DNA of 6,472 nt from Candidatus Cibiobacter qucibialis (GCA_004000625.1 SAUS01000106.1:1-6472), one strand, 5' to 3'. Counted from the stretch's first letter, positions 1 to 6,038 are shown. A program made the numbers and translations. The notes: a model not told the origin generated them from the sequence alone.

Positions 1-239
1 CGGCTGCGGCACGGCAACTGCGTTGCCAAAATGCTCGATAATGTCGGGTTGCGGTACCCGCATCGTGCTTCGGGGGCAAAAGCCCCTCGCACTCTGCGAC
101 CGCTGCCCCTGCTTCGGTTCGCTGTTTCCGCCACTGGCGGCGCTCACCTTTGCAGCATCCAGTATTATCTGCGCTTTTGGCTTAGCAGCTGCCGCACCTC
201 GCTCGCCGTATCGGCACTTAGAATTATGCGGTATTGCCC
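1..239 (+). repeat. MITE-like dispersed repeat, left copy (5' part cut by window edge)
   Basis: Positions 1-68 match 6405-6472 at 66 of 68 bases, in the same orientation. The element ends at 239 with GAATTATGCGGTATTGCCC (221-239). This is the reverse complement, with two changes, of GGGCAACACCGCACAATTC at 6358-6376, where the right-hand copy starts. Joining the two copies gives a composite of about 287 bp with 19-bp terminal inverted repeats, the form of a non-autonomous MITE. Inside are short hairpins, such as GGGGC/GCCCC at 73-77 and 82-86, and CCGCC/GGCGG near 129-141. No convincing gene lies in it; the open frames that cross it have no SD and run on into a gene on the other strand. It ends 13 bp downstream of the stop of the small membrane gene at 253-468. 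The MITE assignment is inferred from structure; no transposase is present to link it to a family. Confidence 0.6.
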
Positions 240-252
240 AAAGCCGGAACCA

Positions 253-468
253 TCAAGTAAGAAAAAGCGGAAGAACCAGTGCGACGACCCCAAATACCGC
301 AAACAGCACACCGCCGATTTTGGTGTTCAGGATATAGAAGTCCGACGGTCCGTCTGCCGCATAGGACTTCCACTGCTCTGTCAGCGCCCAGAGCCATTCC
401 GGTTTCAGGAAAATCAGGATGCCGCCAACGATAAATGCAATACAGCCGAAAGGGTACCACCATGGCAT
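253..468 (-). CDS. small two-helix membrane protein (71 aa), DUF6199-like
   Basis: A 71-residue protein beginning MPWWYPFG. It has a hydrophobic segment at about residues 4-21, a polar central loop (about 22-50, containing KPEWLWALTEQWKSY and PSDFYILNT) and a second hydrophobic segment at about 51-70 that starts with IGGVLF. Both ends are therefore likely anchored in the cytoplasmic membrane. The loop pattern, a P-E-W-x-W-x-L-T-E-x-W-K-S stretch then a P-S-D-x-Y and a G-G-V at the second helix, resembles the small uncharacterised DUF6199 family from memory; I could not confirm this. The start at 468 is fixed by an SD, GGGAGG on the minus strand at 482-477, 8 nt upstream. The gene lies 61 bp downstream of the small membrane gene at 530-778 on the same strand, so the two may share a transcript. 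No terminator is seen after it; the MITE-like repeat begins almost at once. Function unknown. Confidence 0.78.
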   Translation of the reverse strand: MPWWYPFGCIAFIVGGILIFLKPEWLWALTEQWKSYAADGPSDFYILNTKIGGVLFAVFGVVALVLPLFLT

Positions 469-529
469 AACATCGACCTCCCAACAAAATCAAACGGTCT
501 GTGCGGCAAACAGGCGGACGCCCGCTGAG

Positions 530-778
530 TTATAGCCCCAGCAGTACCGGCACAACATTCAGCACGACCATAACAACAGCAAAAGCAATAAAGCAGCCGT
601 AAATAATCCTGGAGGTTCGACTCGCAGCTTTTTTGATGCAGAACGCCAGAAAAAGGATCCAGACCAGGTATGCCACAACCAGAAACACAAGGTTGTGGGC
701 CAGAAACGCCAAGAAGAACAGCATGTTTACAATTTTAATGCCGTTTTCGGAGAAGAGCAGCTGTTTGAATTTTTCCAT
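530..778 (-). CDS. small hydrophobic membrane protein (82 aa), unknown function
   Basis: An 82-residue, strongly hydrophobic protein. Residues 1-15 (MEKFKQLLFSENGIK) are polar. Residues about 16-48 are an almost unbroken apolar stretch with a single AHN break near 27-29, suggesting one long or two closely packed helices. A basic segment follows at 49-57 (KKAASRTSR), then a third helix at about 59-81. The basic loop suggests a cytoplasmic linker. I do not recognise a family. The SD is weak (GAGAG just upstream on the minus strand), but ATG 778 is the only sensible start, because the preceding region has an extended -10 promoter at 837-829 that would give a leader of about 45 nt. It lies downstream of the citrate synthase gene but beyond that gene's terminator, so it is probably transcribed separately and unrelated to the citrate pathway. 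Confidence 0.68.
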   Translation of the reverse strand: MEKFKQLLFSENGIKIVNMLFFLAFLAHNLVFLVVAYLVWILFLAFCIKKAASRTSRIIYGCFIAFAVVMVVLNVVPVLLGL

Positions 779-828
779 GTTTCTCTCACTTTCTGGTCAT
801 GTTCCAATGGAATAAGGGGCTTTTTTCC

Positions 829-837
829 AGTATATCA
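829..837 (-). promoter_or_regulatory. extended -10 promoter for the small membrane genes
   Basis: On the minus strand this reads TGATATACT, an extended -10 element (TGn plus TATACT, 5 of 6 to consensus). There is no good -35 at the usual distance (TGGCGC at 17 nt), which extended -10 promoters can tolerate. It lies between the citrate synthase terminator and the start at 778, and would initiate near 822. Confidence 0.45.
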
Positions 838-866
838 GATAACTGCCTCCTGCGCCACCCCAAAAC

Positions 867-893
867 AAAAAGCACCCGGAAAAATCCGGGTGC
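867..893 (-). terminator. Rho-independent terminator of citrate synthase
   Basis: On the minus strand a perfect 9-bp stem, GCACCCGGA / TCCGGGTGC (893-885 with 880-872), closes a TTTT loop. It is followed directly by TTTTT (871-867). It starts 26 nt past the citrate synthase stop codon and separates that gene from the small membrane genes. Confidence 0.93.
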
Positions 894-918
894 CAGTTCA
901 TGATGATATAAGCAGAAA

Positions 919-2292
919 TCAGCGCTCTTCCAGCGGCAGGTACTCCTGCGGCTCGCCCAGGTATTTGTAAGCGGGGCGAATGATGCGGTTGGCGTACTCA
1001 ACTTCTTCTACGCGGTGGGCGCACCAGCCGGGTACACGGGCAATGGCAAACAGCGGGGTGTACAAATCTTCGCTGATGCCCAGCATGCGGTAGATCAGGC
1101 CGCTGAACAGGTCCACGTTGGCGCAAACCTTTTTGGGGCCGTGCTTTTCTTCGGCAAAAATCTCCGGGGCCAGGCGCTCAATGCTGCACAGCATGTTATA
1201 TTCTTCATCGTAGCCTTTTTTGTAGGCAAGGCTGCGGGCGTGGTTTTTCAGGATCTGGGCGCGCGGGTCGCTCAGGGTGTACACCGCGTGGCCCATGCCG
1301 TAAATCAGGCCGCTGCCGTCACCGGCTTCCTTGCGGATGATCTTGCGCAGCATCTCGCGCACTTCGTCGTCATCCTCCGGGTGCTCCACATTGGCCAGAA
1401 TGTAATCCAGCTGGTGCATAACTTTCAGGTTGGCGCCGCCGTGCTTGGGGCCTTTCAGGGCACCGATGGCCGCAGAGATGGCTGCGTATGTATCGGTGCC
1501 GGAGGAGGACAGCACACGGGTGGTAAAGGTGGAGCAGTTGCCGCCGCCGTGGTCTGCGTGAACCAGCAGGCACAGATCCAGCAGGCGTGCTTCCTCGTGG
1601 GTGAACTTCTGGTCTGCACGGTAGGAGCTCAGAATGTGCTCCGCAGTGCTCTGCCCGGCGATGGGGTAATGGAAGTACATGCTTTCGTGGTCATACACAC
1701 GGCGCTTGAGCTGGTAGGCGTTCACCATCATGGTGGGCAGCTCGGCAATCAGGTTGATGCTCTGGGTCAGGATGTTGGGCAGGCTCAGATCATCGGCGTG
1801 CTCGTCATAGCTGTACATCGAAAGCACGCTGCGCGCCATCTTATTCATAATGTTGGGGGAGGGCGAGTTCATGATCATGTCGTCCGCAAAGCCCTTGGGC
1901 AGTTCGCGGTGCTCATCAATCAGCTTGCAGAACCGGGCATACTGTTCCTGGGTGGGCAGTGCGCCAAACAGCAGCAGCCACACCACTTCCTCAAACATGA
2001 AGCGGTCGTTCTTGTCGGCTTCGGCGGCCAGAGTGTCAATATCAATGCCGCGGTAAACCAGGCGGCCCGGAATGGGGCGGATGGTGCCTTCGGGCAGCTT
2101 TTCGTAACCAATAACGCTGGAAACATTGGTAATGCCCGCCAGAACACCGGTGCCGTCCGGGTTGCGCAGGCCGCGCTTAACGCCAAGGCGGTCCGCAATG
2201 TGGGGGTCAAGATGCTTGTTGTGTGCAATATACTCATTGCACAAAAGTTCAATATCTTCCGGGTCAAGCGCCGGAACATCCGGGTAATACAT
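919..2292 (-). CDS. gltA: citrate synthase (Si type)
   Basis: Condenses acetyl-CoA and oxaloacetate to citrate, the entry step to 2-oxoglutarate. The protein has 457 residues, a normal length for the family. The catalytic triad is intact: His284 in GPKHGGAN, His335 in GMGHAVYTLSDPRA and Asp394 in ANVDLFSG. The YRG signature near residues 80-82 and HADHGGGN at 245-252 are also clear, as is ARVPGWCAHRVEE near the C-terminus. The HADHGGGN and GHAVY forms are closer to the eukaryotic and clostridial style than to the E. coli form (GHRVYK). It is not a Re-citrate synthase, which belongs to the isopropylmalate synthase family. ATG 2292 (MYYPDVPALD) is chosen over an in-frame start at 2475. It has a strong SD 8 nt upstream, and the 61-residue extension would translate the promoter and the leader hairpins. 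The gene diverges from the isocitrate dehydrogenase operon and has its own promoter, leader and terminator. Confidence 0.97.
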   Translation of the reverse strand: MYYPDVPALDPEDIELLCNEYIAHNKHLDPHIADRLGVKRGLRNPDGTGVLAGITNVSSVIGYEKLPEGTIRPIPGRLVYRGIDIDTLAAEADKNDRFMFEEVVWLLLFGALPTQEQYARFCKLIDEHRELPKGFADDMIMNSPSPNIMNKMARSVLSMYSYDEHADDLSLPNILTQSINLIAELPTMMVNAYQLKRRVYDHESMYFHYPIAGQSTAEHILSSYRADQKFTHEEARLLDLCLLVHADHGGGNCSTFTTRVLSSSGTDTYAAISAAIGALKGPKHGGANLKVMHQLDYILANVEHPEDDDEVREMLRKIIRKEAGDGSGLIYGMGHAVYTLSDPRAQILKNHARSLAYKKGYDEEYNMLCSIERLAPEIFAEEKHGPKKVCANVDLFSGLIYRMLGISEDLYTPLFAIARVPGWCAHRVEEVEYANRIIRPAYKYLGEPQEYLPLEER

Positions 2293-2300
2293 CAGATGCG

Positions 2301-2308
2301 CCCTCCTT
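2301..2308 (-). promoter_or_regulatory. ribosome binding site fixing the citrate synthase start
   Basis: AAGGAGGG on the minus strand, 8 nt before ATG 2292. It is a near-perfect SD and rules out the longer in-frame start at 2475. Confidence 0.9.
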
Positions 2309-2316
2309 ACTTTCCT

Positions 2317-2341
2317 GCAAAAGCGCCGCTGGGGCTTTTGC
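2317..2341 (-). other. leader hairpin just upstream of the citrate synthase SD
   Basis: A perfect 8-bp inverted repeat, GCAAAAGC / GCTTTTGC (2341-2334 with 2324-2317), with a 9-nt loop. It sits 8 nt upstream of the SD. No T-run follows it on the minus strand, so it is not a terminator. It could influence ribosome access or RNA stability. GCAGG directly abuts both outer sides in the RNA as a direct repeat. Confidence 0.5.
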
Positions 2342-2365
2342 CTGCACTCTATTACCAGCACGTGC

Positions 2366-2396
2366 AAAAAACGGGCACAGCGCCCGCAGTGCGCCC
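2366..2396 (-). terminator. terminator-like hairpin in the citrate synthase leader (candidate attenuator)
   Basis: On the minus strand two alternative stems precede TTTTTT (2371-2366). One is a 7-bp stem, GGGCGCA / TGTGCCC (2396-2390 with 2379-2373, one G-U pair). The other is a tight CGGGC / GCCCG stem (2386-2382 with 2376-2372) with a 5-nt loop. Either would work as an intrinsic terminator. It lies about 45 nt after the predicted transcript start and about 60 nt before the SD, inside the leader rather than after a gene. An upstream hairpin, GCCCGC / GCGGGC (2415-2410 with 2403-2398), offers an arm that could instead pair with GCGGGC at 2387-2382 and break the terminator. Confidence 0.6.
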
Positions 2397-2446
2397 TGCC
2401 CGCCGCCATGCGGGCCAAAAACGCTTCAAAGTGCTGAACAGTTACA

Positions 2447-2475
2447 ATTTTATAGTATTTGAGCGCTGTAGTCAA
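2447..2475 (-). promoter_or_regulatory. promoter of citrate synthase
   Basis: On the minus strand, -35 TTGACT (2475-2470), a 17-bp spacer and -10 TAAAAT (2452-2447), each 5 of 6 to the sigma70/SigA consensus. A TATAAA overlaps the -10 but would leave only a 15-bp spacer. Predicted start of transcription is near 2440, giving a leader of about 148 nt. Confidence 0.7.
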
Positions 2476-2514
2476 GCATGAATCTTAAAGAATTGTAAAC
2501 GCGAACGAAACATG

Positions 2515-2531
2515 ACTTTATAAAATAAAGT
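2515..2531. promoter_or_regulatory. palindromic candidate operator between the divergent promoters
   Basis: A perfect inverted repeat ACTTTAT-AAA-ATAAAGT, with centre at 2523. The midpoint between the two -35 boxes (2470-2475 and 2572-2577) is 2523.5, so the palindrome is centred about 83-84 bp upstream of both predicted transcript starts. It contains a T-N11-A pattern (T2517, A2529) compatible with a LysR-type site, but the regulator cannot be named from the sequence. No regulator gene is in the window. Confidence 0.5.
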
Positions 2532-2571
2532 TTGAATCCGCAAAATACAGGTGCAACTTTAATGAATTACG

Positions 2572-2600
2572 TTGACAAGGCTGACCAAAATGGGTATACT
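2572..2600 (+). promoter_or_regulatory. promoter of the isocitrate dehydrogenase-hydratase operon
   Basis: Consensus -35 TTGACA (2572-2577), exact 17-bp spacer, and -10 TATACT (2595-2600, 5 of 6). This is the best promoter in the window. Predicted start near 2607, giving a leader of about 160 nt before ATG 2769. Confidence 0.82.
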
Positions 2601-2699
2601 CAAACTGTAATGCTATTAAAACAAATTTTTTGCAGGTGTGGTTCAGCTTTTGGCAGGTTTGCCCTGCGTTAAGGCGCGGCCCACCGGCAAAAAGCAGTC

Positions 2700-2750
2700 C
2701 GGCAGGGCGGGGCAAACGGCCACGGCACGCCGCACCCCTGCCGCTTTTTT
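2700..2750 (+). terminator. terminator-like hairpin in the isocitrate dehydrogenase leader (candidate attenuator)
   Basis: A perfect 8-bp stem, CGGCAGGG (2700-2707) / CCCTGCCG (2736-2743), is followed by C and TTTTTT (2745-2750). The 28-nt loop can form its own small stem, CGGC / GCCG (2717-2720 with 2729-2732). The T-run ends 2 nt before the purine-rich SD region of the gene, so the hairpin can only act on the leader of this operon; the upstream gene points the other way. An upstream segment, GCCCTGC (2661-2667), is the exact complement of GCAGGGC (2702-2708), the 5' arm, and could act as an antiterminator. Confidence 0.6.
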
Positions 2751-2768
2751 AGAAAGGGGCAAACCGAT

Positions 2769-3761
2769 ATGAAGGCAGTTTTGATTCCTGGTGACGGCAT
2801 TGGCCGCGAAATTGCGCAGAGCGTGCGCAAAATTTCGGATGTTTTGGCAACCGGTATTGAATGGGAAGAATACGCCGCTGGCGCAGAGTACGCCGCAGAG
2901 CATGGTGAGCTTTTGCAGCCCGGCGCACTGGATGCCATTGAAGAATACGGCTGGGCGCTGAAAGGCCCCACCGCAACCCCTATCGGCAAAGGGTTCCGCA
3001 GCATCAACGTGCAGCTGCGCCAGCGCTTTAATACCTACGCCAACCTGCGCCCCGTGCGCACCCTGCCCGGTGTGCCCACCCGCTTTGAAAATGTGGACCT
3101 TGTTATTGTGCGCGAAAACACCGAGGACCTGTATAAAGGCATCGAGTACATGCTGAACGATGAGATCGCCAACGGCGTAAAGCTCATCACCAAGCCCGCC
3201 TGCGAGCGCATCTGCCGTTTTGCCTTTGATTACGCTGCCGCCAACGGCCGTAAAAAGGTGACTGCAGTCCATAAGGCCAACATCATGAAGCTGACCGACG
3301 GCATGTTCCTGTCCACCTTCCGCGAGGTCGCCAAGGATTACCCCGCCATTGAAGCAGACGACTGCATTATTGACGCCCTGTGCATGAAGCTGGTGCAGAA
3401 GCCGGAGCAGTTTGATGTTCTGGTTGCCCCCAACCTGTACGGTGATATCATCAGCGACCTGTGCGCCGGTCTGGTGGGCGGCCTGGGCTTTGCCCCCTCT
3501 GCCAACATTGGCGCCAAGACCCGCATCTATGAGGCTGTCCACGGCTCCGCCCCCGACATTGCAGGCCAGAACAAGGCCAACCCCAGCGCCATCCTGATGG
3601 CATTTGCCATGATGCTGAACGACCTGGGCATGACGGATAAGGCCGCCAGGCTGAACGCCGCCATTCTGGCACAGGTTGCCGAGGGTAAGGCTGTTACCGC
3701 GGATATTGGCGGTACCGCCACCACCACCGAATTTACTGACGCTGTTGCGGCACGGCTGTAA
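2769..3761 (+). CDS. icd: isocitrate dehydrogenase, NAD-dependent type
   Basis: Oxidatively decarboxylates isocitrate to 2-oxoglutarate. The 330-residue protein is of the short bacterial/eukaryotic IDH3-like class, with the IPGDGIG nucleotide-fold start at residues 6-12. Substrate residues are visible: Ser78 and Asn80 in RSINVQLR, Arg84, Arg94 (NLRP) and Arg115 (VRENTEDLY, with Tyr122). Lys169 (VHKAN) and Asp202, Asp226 and Asp230 (metal ligands) are also present. The RSIN motif favours isocitrate over isopropylmalate or homoisocitrate. In HGSAPDIAGQNKANP (258-272), Asp263-Ile264 occupies the position held by Lys-Tyr in NADP-dependent E. coli IDH; Asp-Ile is the known NAD+ signature. ATG 2769 has an SD (AAAGGGG, 2753-2759) 9 nt upstream. 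The gene ends in tandem stops TAATAA, and the hydratase begins about 30 nt later in the same operon. Confidence 0.96.
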   Translation: MKAVLIPGDGIGREIAQSVRKISDVLATGIEWEEYAAGAEYAAEHGELLQPGALDAIEEYGWALKGPTATPIGKGFRSINVQLRQRFNTYANLRPVRTLPGVPTRFENVDLVIVRENTEDLYKGIEYMLNDEIANGVKLITKPACERICRFAFDYAAANGRKKVTAVHKANIMKLTDGMFLSTFREVAKDYPAIEADDCIIDALCMKLVQKPEQFDVLVAPNLYGDIISDLCAGLVGGLGFAPSANIGAKTRIYEAVHGSAPDIAGQNKANPSAILMAFAMMLNDLGMTDKAARLNAAILAQVAEGKAVTADIGGTATTTEFTDAVAARL

Positions 3762-3770
3762 TAAAGCCGT
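3752..3770 (+). other. intercistronic hairpin spanning the isocitrate dehydrogenase stop codons
   Basis: A perfect 6-bp stem ACGGCT (3752-3757) / AGCCGT (3765-3770) with the tandem TAATAA stops in its 7-nt loop region. No T-run follows, so it is not a terminator. It may set relative mRNA stability or expression of the two genes. A stem this short can arise by chance. Confidence 0.35.
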
Positions 3771-3791
3771 CTTGCAGGAAGGAGCATGAAA

Positions 3792-6038
3792 ATGAAACTG
3801 CACGACCACGGCGTGTACCTGGTCAACGGCCAGCTGACCGATACCGCACCGGCCCATGTGACCGAAGCAGAGGCCCGCAAGGGCACCATTGCTTACGGCA
3901 TTCTGAAAGCCCATAACACTGCGCCGGATATGAAAGACCTGCGCATCAAGTTTGATTCGATGACTTCCCATGATATTACTTATGTGGGCATCATCCAGAC
4001 GGCGCGCGCCTCCGGCATGGAAAAGTTCCCCCTGCCGTATGTGCTGACCAACTGCCACAACTCTCTGTGTGCGGTGGGCGGCACCATCAACGAGGACGAC
4101 CATCAGTTTGCCCTTTCCGCTGCGCATAAATACGGCGGCATTTATGTTCCGCCCAACATGGCTGTTATCCACAGCTATAACCGCGAGATGATGGCAGGCT
4201 GCGGCCGCATGATCCTGGGCTCTGACTCCCATACCCGCTATGGCGCACTGGGCACTATGGCCGTGGGCGAAGGCGGCGGCGAGCTGGCCAAACAGCTGGT
4301 GGGCCGTACCTATGATATGGCCATGCCCGGCGTGATCTGCGTTTACCTGACCGGCAGGCTGAACCCCGGCGTTGGCCCGCATGACGTGGCGCTGGCCCTG
4401 GTTGGCGCAACCTATGCCAACGGTTATGTGAAGAATAAGGTTATGGAATTTGTTGGCCCCGGCGTTGCCAGCCTTTCCGCAGACTGCCGCAACGGCATTG
4501 ACTGTATGACCACCGAGACCACCTGCTGGTCCAGTATCTGGCAGACCGATGGCGTGACCGAGGAATACCTCGCAGGCCATGGCCGTGCCGATGCTTATAA
4601 AGAGCTGAAGCCCGCCGATGTTGCCTATTACGATGGCTGCATCGAGCTGGATCTTTCCAAGATCGAGTGCATGATCGCACTGCCCATGCATCCCAGCTAT
4701 GCTTACCCCATCCGCGAACTGAAGGCAAACGCCAAGGATCTGCTGCATGAGATCGAAACCCGCGCCAATGAGCAGCTGAGCGGCAAGGTCAAGATGGATC
4801 TTGTCAGCAAGGTGCGCGCCGACGGCAGCATTTATGTGGATCAGGGCATTGTGGCTGGCTGCTCCGGCGGCACTTATGAGAACCTGTGCGCTGTGGCTGA
4901 CATCCTGCGCGGCAAGAGCTGCGGCAATGGCGAGTTCAAGTTCAGCGCTTACCCGGACAGCATGCCCACCTACCTGGAGCTAGTCAAGAACGGCGTGGTG
5001 GCCGATATCGTTTCCGCTGGCGGCATCTTCCGCGAATGCTTCTGCGGCCCCTGCTTCGGCGCAGGTGATACCCCGGCCAATGGCGAGTTCAGCATCCGCC
5101 ACACCACCCGCAATTTCCCCAACCGCGAAGGCTCCAAGCCCGGCGAGGGTCAAATCTCCGGCGTGGCGCTGATGGATGCCCGCTCCATTGCGGCTACCGC
5201 AGCCAACGGCGGCATTCTGACCGCAGCCAGCGAGGTTTGTGACCACGACTACACCGCACCCAAGTATCACTTTGACCGGGGTGTGTACGATAAGCGTATC
5301 TATAACGGCTGGGGCAGCCCCGAACCGGAAACCGCCCTGCGCTTTGGCCCCAACATCAAGGATTGGCCGCAGCAGCCGGAACTGACGGATGACCTGCTGG
5401 TCAAGATTGTCAGCTACATCACCGACCCTGTCACCACCACCGATGAGCTGATCCCCTCCGGTGAGACTTCTTCCTTCCGCTCCAACCCGCTGCGCTTGGC
5501 AGAGTTCACCCTGTCCCGCAAGGACCCGGCCTATGTCGGCCGCGCCAAGGCAGTCAAGGCTCTGGACGAAGCCCGCACCGCAGGCACTCTGCCGGAAGAA
5601 GTACAGGCTGTGTATGCCGCGCTGGAAAAGGCCGGTTACAAGCCGAACGCCGCAGCCACCAACATTGGCTCCGCCATCTTTGCCAATAAGCCCGGCGATG
5701 GCTCCGCACGTGAGCAGGCGGCTTCCTGCCAGCGCGTGCTGGGCGGCGCGGCCAACTTTGCCAAGGAGTATGCAACCAAGCGCTACCGCTCCAACTGCAT
5801 CAACTGGGGCATGTTGCCCTTCCTGGTGGAGGACCCCAGCGTGTTTGAACTGGGCGACTGCATCTACCTGCCCGGCGTGCGCAAGGCTCTGCTGGAAGCT
5901 GCCGATACCATGCCCGCCGTGGCTGTTAAGCCCGATGGCAGTGTGAAGGAGTTCACCGTAAAGCTTGGTGCCCTGACCGATGCCGAGCGCCAGATCCTGG
6001 CCGATGGCTGCCTGATCAACTACTACAAAAATAACTGA
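3792..6038 (+). CDS. aconitase-superfamily hydratase, probable aconitate hydratase (YbhJ-like)
   Basis: By position, the enzyme that isomerises citrate to isocitrate through cis-aconitate, linking its two neighbours. With ATG 3792 it is 748 residues, shorter than AcnA (about 890) and near the length of the little-studied YbhJ subgroup. The [4Fe-4S] ligands are present: Cys357 (VAGCSGGT), Cys418 and Cys421 (CGPCFGAGD). Also seen are GSDSHT (Asp145-Ser146-His147), RNFPNREGS (Arg440, Arg445), DARSIAATAANGG, and the C-terminal swivel domain from about 615, with GDGSAREQAA (Ser638 as catalytic base, Arg640) and RSNCINWGMLPF. Usual aconitases have SSRE here; this one has SARE. The SD AAGGAG (3779-3784) is 7 nt from ATG 3792 but only 1 nt from the upstream in-frame ATG 3786, so 3792 is preferred; 3786 would add two residues. 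Another hydro-lyase substrate cannot be excluded, but the context argues strongly for citrate. Confidence 0.93.
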   Translation: MKLHDHGVYLVNGQLTDTAPAHVTEAEARKGTIAYGILKAHNTAPDMKDLRIKFDSMTSHDITYVGIIQTARASGMEKFPLPYVLTNCHNSLCAVGGTINEDDHQFALSAAHKYGGIYVPPNMAVIHSYNREMMAGCGRMILGSDSHTRYGALGTMAVGEGGGELAKQLVGRTYDMAMPGVICVYLTGRLNPGVGPHDVALALVGATYANGYVKNKVMEFVGPGVASLSADCRNGIDCMTTETTCWSSIWQTDGVTEEYLAGHGRADAYKELKPADVAYYDGCIELDLSKIECMIALPMHPSYAYPIRELKANAKDLLHEIETRANEQLSGKVKMDLVSKVRADGSIYVDQGIVAGCSGGTYENLCAVADILRGKSCGNGEFKFSAYPDSMPTYLELVKNGVVADIVSAGGIFRECFCGPCFGAGDTPANGEFSIRHTTRNFPNREGSKPGEGQISGVALMDARSIAATAANGGILTAASEVCDHDYTAPKYHFDRGVYDKRIYNGWGSPEPETALRFGPNIKDWPQQPELTDDLLVKIVSYITDPVTTTDELIPSGETSSFRSNPLRLAEFTLSRKDPAYVGRAKAVKALDEARTAGTLPEEVQAVYAALEKAGYKPNAAATNIGSAIFANKPGDGSAREQAASCQRVLGGAANFAKEYATKRYRSNCINWGMLPFLVEDPSVFELGDCIYLPGVRKALLEAADTMPAVAVKPDGSVKEFTVKLGALTDAERQILADGCLINYYKNN

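Noticed and set aside
31..528. Plus-strand open frame (165 codons) through the left repeat
   Set aside because: Crosses from the MITE-like repeat into the antisense of a membrane gene that has a good SD. No SD or recognisable domain of its own.
2293..2475. N-terminal extension of citrate synthase to ATG 2475
   Set aside because: Would translate the predicted promoter and leader hairpins. The 61 extra residues are Arg/Cys rich and unlike the family, and ATG 2292 has a near-perfect SD.
1015..2481. Long plus-strand open frame (488 codons) opposite citrate synthase
   Set aside because: Antisense to a gene with all catalytic motifs. It has no SD, and its composition (Val, Gly, Ala, His and Gln rich) is typical of the reverse strand of GC-rich genes.
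2610..2672. A 20-codon leader-peptide frame (MLLKQIFCRC...) before isocitrate dehydrogenase
   Set aside because: Its ATG falls about 3 nt after the predicted transcript start, leaving no SD, and it has no run of codons for a relevant amino acid. Its end overlaps the switch segment, so leaderless translation is not fully excluded.
2643..4748. Long minus-strand open frame (701 codons) opposite isocitrate dehydrogenase and the hydratase
   Set aside because: Spans two well-supported plus-strand genes and their intergenic region. No family motifs; a composition artefact of GC-rich codons.
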